Shown here: positions 60,901 to 64,000 of the stretch, piece after piece | Position numbering within the stretch: position 1 is the first letter of the stretch | How the letters are laid out: every line of letters begins with the position of its first letter | Origin: Marsupella aquatica | Taxonomy: Eukaryota > Marchantiophyta | Reading direction: 5' to 3' | Length of the DNA: 64,000 bases | Assembly (NCBI GenBank): GCA_973895155.1 | Contig: OZ316898.1 | Location: forward strand, 3,844,001 to 3,908,000 | Notes under the pieces: model-generated | Told to the model about the DNA's origin: nothing | The model's input: the letters and a program-made list of their open reading frames with translations, nothing else | The model's database searches: none | Position numbers and translations under genes: made by a program

Positions 60901-61838
60901 ATATTTGTGCATTGGATTCAAACATCATGTGCCACACTGGATGACTGTCACTGTCTTTGTTGTGGAGAAGAAAAGTAGATCTCTGCACTATTTTTCTAAA
61001 CTAATTTTCTAAAGCGAATCGGTCTCGATGGTCCTCAACTTGTCATTCCTGGTCTTGTGCGTTGTACCAGTGTGCTCCTAATTCAGCTCGGACTTCGTGT
61101 ACGAGGCAAACGTTGGTAATAGATTCATTCTGATGGAGGCACTAGTGAAACGAACAATCCATTGTAGCAGATGGAAGATCACGTCATATTTTTAACCGCG
61201 TCGCTTTCGCAATCCACTTAAGAGTTCTCTTCATGGGACAAATGGGAAGACATGAAAAAAATGGTTACATCTTGAGGAACGAGTTACTCAGTCGTGTCCT
61301 CACACTGTCTCCCAGTCTGCATCATAATTGTGAAGCAATTTATCGCACCACTTATTATTCTAAAACAAGAATGAATCCAGTTATGATTTAATCGGCCCAC
61401 TTATTTTTCTAGCCCAAGAAAGATCTAGCTGTGACCCAATTTGGTCATTGCTATATAAAAATTCTATTCAAAACAACAGAATTGTGAACTGCTCTTGTCC
61501 GCCTCAATCCTTTCCTTTGCCAACTCCAAGGTTTTGTCACTGTGAACGTCGTCTTTCCTGAAAAAGTATTTGGAAGTTTCAAGAATTTAGTGTCAACATA
61601 AGCAGACTTGGCAATAGTCACCGTTGCCAGTGCACCTGCAAATCTTCTCTTGCTCCATTGCTGAGTGCGTAGATACCAGTGAAGGGAGTGAATTCCATCA
61701 TTTTCCTGGACGTAGGACGGTGATTTTTCATACGTCAACACATGAGAAATACAACAAACAGCTAAAAATTGAACTACGTACTATAGAAAATTCTTACCAG
61801 CTGAGACCGTACGTGGGCTGCTCACAACTCGTATCTTG
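57964..61838. other. Spacer without a recognised gene
   Basis: AT-rich toward the right. A minus frame at 58861-59154 (97 codons, Lys/Gln-rich) and one at 61451-61741 (96 codons) have no recognisable domain. A C run lies at 59421-59430. Near 57987-58016 CCGATCGCCAAA is tandemly duplicated. Confidence 0.4.
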
Positions 61839-62474
61839 CTAGTTCTTGGTCTTGGTCTCCGCATGCTTCGGCAATGCACGTCGGGGAAATGAAAAACTCT
61901 TCGGAGGAATAGAAACTACGGGAATTTTGAAGCCCGGAATGGTAAGCTCATCGGGGTTGAACTTCGGGAGTGGGATAGTCGTTGCGGGCGTTGGAGGACT
62001 CGAGTAACCTGGGAATCGCACAGCAGGCAAAGGAGGAAGGATGGTTTCCGATTTCAAGTTGATTCCGGGCAACGCAGGAATATGAATCGACTGAGGGGGC
62101 ACAGAAGGCAAATGCAGGGACTTCAGGGGCTGCTCTGGAGGAATGGAGAATCCGGGCACCTTGATCCCCGGGATGGTGACTTCGCTGGGAAGCGGGGGCA
62201 AGGAAAGATGAGGGAGTGATGGCAACTTTGGCAGGGAGAGCGGAGGCAAGGATAGATGAGGGAGTGATGGCAATTTTGGCAGCGAGAGCGAGGGCAAAGA
62301 ATAAAGGGGGAGTGACGGCAACTTTGGGAGCGAGACATCCGGGAGAGGAGGTGCAGAGAAAGACACTTCAAACTCAAATCCAGTGGCGGAAGAGAGCGAG
62401 GCCTGTGCGAGAACGCACAGAACCAACGCCAGCGCACTCATCAACGACCACCGCTTACTGGCAATCGCCGCCAT
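61839..62474 (-). CDS. Secreted Leu-Pro-Lys repeat protein
   Basis: Single exon of 211 codons, ATG at 62474 and TAG at 61839-61841. Residues 1-31 are a clear signal peptide (hydrophobic LMSALALVLCVLAQ ending SLSSATG). Residues about 45-95 repeat LPKLPSLPxLSLPPLS with a DNA period of 48 bp. Then come PGIKVPGFSIPP, LHLPSVPPQSIHIPALPGIN and related Pro/Ile/Ser segments, ending in a basic tail (PRRALPKHAETKTKN). It has no Cys after the signal peptide and no membrane anchor, so it is probably a cell-wall or apoplastic structural protein. The style recalls PELPK-type proline-rich plant proteins, but the exact family is not established. No intron needed. Confidence 0.75.
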   Translation of the reverse strand: MAAIASKRWSLMSALALVLCVLAQASLSSATGFEFEVSFSAPPLPDVSLPKLPSLPLYSLPSLSLPKLPSLPHLSLPPLSLPKLPSLPHLSLPPLPSEVTIPGIKVPGFSIPPEQPLKSLHLPSVPPQSIHIPALPGINLKSETILPPLPAVRFPGYSSPPTPATTIPLPKFNPDELTIPGFKIPVVSIPPKSFSFPRRALPKHAETKTKN

Positions 62475-62885
62475 GGTAAGAGATCAGCCGATTCACGTCG
62501 CGAAATCTCCCCAGATAAAGCTGCCAAAGTTACGTTTATGACGTTTCGCGATGCCAATGGCCCGTACCTCTGCTGCAATCTTCAGGAGCCAGATTACAAA
62601 TAGGGAATTTGCAGAACACAGAGGCTCTTTCCCTATCTTCGGGCAGTCGGACACTGAGCGACGCTACTGGAGGCGAGCTAGACAGAGATATTTTCACGCT
62701 GCTGTATGTGGAAGGTTTTATAGTCTCAGGCGGTTTGAGGGATGTAGCACGGATAAAACAGTTCGACGACTCGATGAAATTTGGTTGTGGTAGCTTTGGT
62801 CAAGTCAAGTCACTTTGATCCCTGTCGGTAATCACACATCAATGTGTTGTGTTCACTCATTGATTTAAAGAATATACCACATAAA
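62475..62885. other. Spacer and promoter flank of the secreted protein gene
   Basis: Holds the 5' flank of the gene ending at 62474. No clear TATA box or other gene seen. Confidence 0.4.
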
Positions 62886-63081
62886 TGTTAATATCTGTTA
62901 AATTATGAAATATATATACACCAACAAAAGATGATTGAATTTCTCTTAAGTCAATGTGACTTATTATATGTTGTACATTGGGGTAGTTGTAACTACCCTC
63001 TCCTAGTCTTGTGTCTCTTTATATCTAGGTATTGCATACCTCTTTGTATCATATGGACTAAGGGTTAAATATATTCTAACA
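62886..63081 (-). repeat. 3' LTR of a copia element, about 196 bp
   Basis: Bounded by TGTTA and TAACA inverted ends and preceded on the minus strand by a polypurine tract. A TATA-like GATATAAAGAG lies at 63015-63025 in sense orientation, suited to LTR transcription. The inner edge at 63081 is firm; the outer edge at 62886 is the best TG...CA-type choice, since a second TGTTAA lies 10 bases on. Confidence 0.6.
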
Positions 63082-63090
63082 CTCCCCCTT
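63082..63090 (-). other. Polypurine tract of the copia element
   Basis: AAGGGGGAG on the minus strand directly before the LTR start TGTTAG. Confidence 0.75.
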
Positions 63091-63435
63091 GGTTACTTTA
63101 TGTTTCTTAAAGTAGCCATTTTGGAAATAAATTTAAGCCTAGTTCTGAATATAATGGAAAAACTCATTGGGGTATGACCTCATTAAAAACCCCCTGCTTT
63201 CTTCTGGGGTAAAAAGAGTGTCACTACCTTACATGTAATGAGTTAAAACTAGTAAGAAAGGAGTGTAATCATGTATGGCTAAATTTAAACGAGTGTTTGA
63301 TAGGATGTGTCGAAGTGTTTGAGTATGGAGAACATACGTTCAGTAGAATATGCATAGAACAGAGGAAGTATTGTGGGGAAACATAGTGTTGTTGAGTCGC
63401 AATGGAATAAGAAGTTTATGGAAGAGGTGGGGAAG

Positions 63436-64000
63436 TCAGATTGCAGTGAAGTCCGATAATCTACGGAGTCCTATTCCAGTCGAATGCGCTTCGTGGAGAA
63501 TGCGAGGTAAGGGCTTCGTAAAAAGGTCAGCGCGATTATCTTTAGAAGGTATCCATTGAACATTGATTTGGTCCCCGTGCTGTTCATGCGTGTGGAAAAA
63601 TTTGGGGGCAATATGTTTGATTCGGTCGCCCTTGATGAAGCCCTTAACTATCTGGTCAACACAAGGCTTGTTATCCTCGTAGATGATAGTAGGCTTGGTA
63701 AGAATTGCATGGCCTGTAGACGACTGGATGTGATTGATAAGTTGTCGAAGCCACAGGCATTCTCGGCTGGCTTCGTATAGTGCTATGATTTCCGCATGGT
63801 TGGAGGATGTGGTCGTCAAAGTTTGCTTGGTACTTTTCCAGGATATGGCTGTATGTCCTTGTAGAAATACATATCCCGTCTGGGATTTCGCATCATCAGG
63901 GTCCGTAAGGTAACCTGCATCTGCGTAACCAATTAATTTGTTAGGCACATCTTTAGGGTAATAGAGGCCAGTATCAATTGTACCTTGAAGGTAGCGCAGT
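63436..64000 (-). CDS. pol: Ty1/copia polyprotein, RNase H end (cut by window edge)
   Basis: The frame is open from the right edge to a stop at 63436, so the listed ATG at 63948 is internal. Reading in: LRYLQGTIDTGLYY, then the RNase H domain with GYADAGYLTDPDDAKSQTGY (first Asp), SSNHAEIIALYEASRECLWL (Glu), IIYEDNKPCVDQI (Asp), KHIAPKFFHTHEQ and the closing NRADLFTKPLP (Asp). All four catalytic acidic residues are visible, and no stop interrupts the visible part. About 350 bases of untranslated sequence follow before the polypurine tract. Gag, protease, integrase and RT must lie beyond 64000. Confidence 0.93.
   Translation of the reverse strand, partial: LRYLQGTIDTGLYYPKDVPNKLIGYADAGYLTDPDDAKSQTGYVFLQGHTAISWKSTKQTLTTTSSNHAEIIALYEASRECLWLRQLINHIQSSTGHAILTKPTIIYEDNKPCVDQIVKGFIKGDRIKHIAPKFFHTHEQHGDQINVQWIPSKDNRADLFTKPLPRILHEAHSTGIGLRRLSDFTAI

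Overview
The window is nuclear DNA of a land plant. The coding genes are split by short GT-AG introns. Their products belong to plant families: a KUP/HAK/KT potassium transporter and a PDIL1-5/1-6-type protein disulfide isomerase. The spacers hold plant-type Ty3/gypsy and Ty1/copia elements and Helitron-like ends. The exact lineage cannot be fixed from sequence alone; short introns and gene style would suit a bryophyte or other seed-free plant, but that is a weak inference.

Layout. 1-9135: AT-rich spacer with no gene I can support, holding a decayed Helitron-like 3' end with a minisatellite (about 1755-2117). 9136-12243 (+): a large open reading frame for a WD40-repeat protein with a long disordered tail, perhaps continued by exons at 13018-13808. 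17153-23723 (-): a nine-exon K+ transporter gene (868 aa predicted) with one GC-AG intron, followed upstream by a long leader and promoter region. 25000-28140: repeat-rich spacer with two further Helitron-like termini in opposite orientation, each attached to its own minisatellite. 28549-42244 (-): one complete but mutated Ty3/gypsy element of 13.7 kb with a 5-bp target duplication (TGAAT), tRNA-Asp-type primer site, polypurine tract, gag, protease, RT, RNase H and integrase. It also has an extra ORF between primer site and gag, and very long LTRs (3.6 kb for the intact one) that carry a protein-coding frame of about 580 codons. 42250-51796: spacer with a LINE-like fragment, two tRNA-derived SINE-like stretches and small repeats. 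51797-56901 (-): a twelve-exon PDI-like gene (628 aa predicted) with CxxS and CxxC thioredoxin sites and an RDEL C-terminus. 61839-62474 (-): a single-exon gene for a secreted Leu-Pro-Lys repeat protein. 62886-64000 (-): the 3' end (RNase H, polypurine tract, LTR) of a copia element cut by the window edge.

The host genes are functionally unrelated (K+ uptake, ER protein folding, a secreted cell-wall-like protein, a WD40 protein). The main unusual object is the gypsy element: LTR-encoded protein, pre-gag ORF, a dense CCGGGTYGA motif family and a pattern of C-to-T nonsense changes. The set of Helitron-like ends with private minisatellites is the second.
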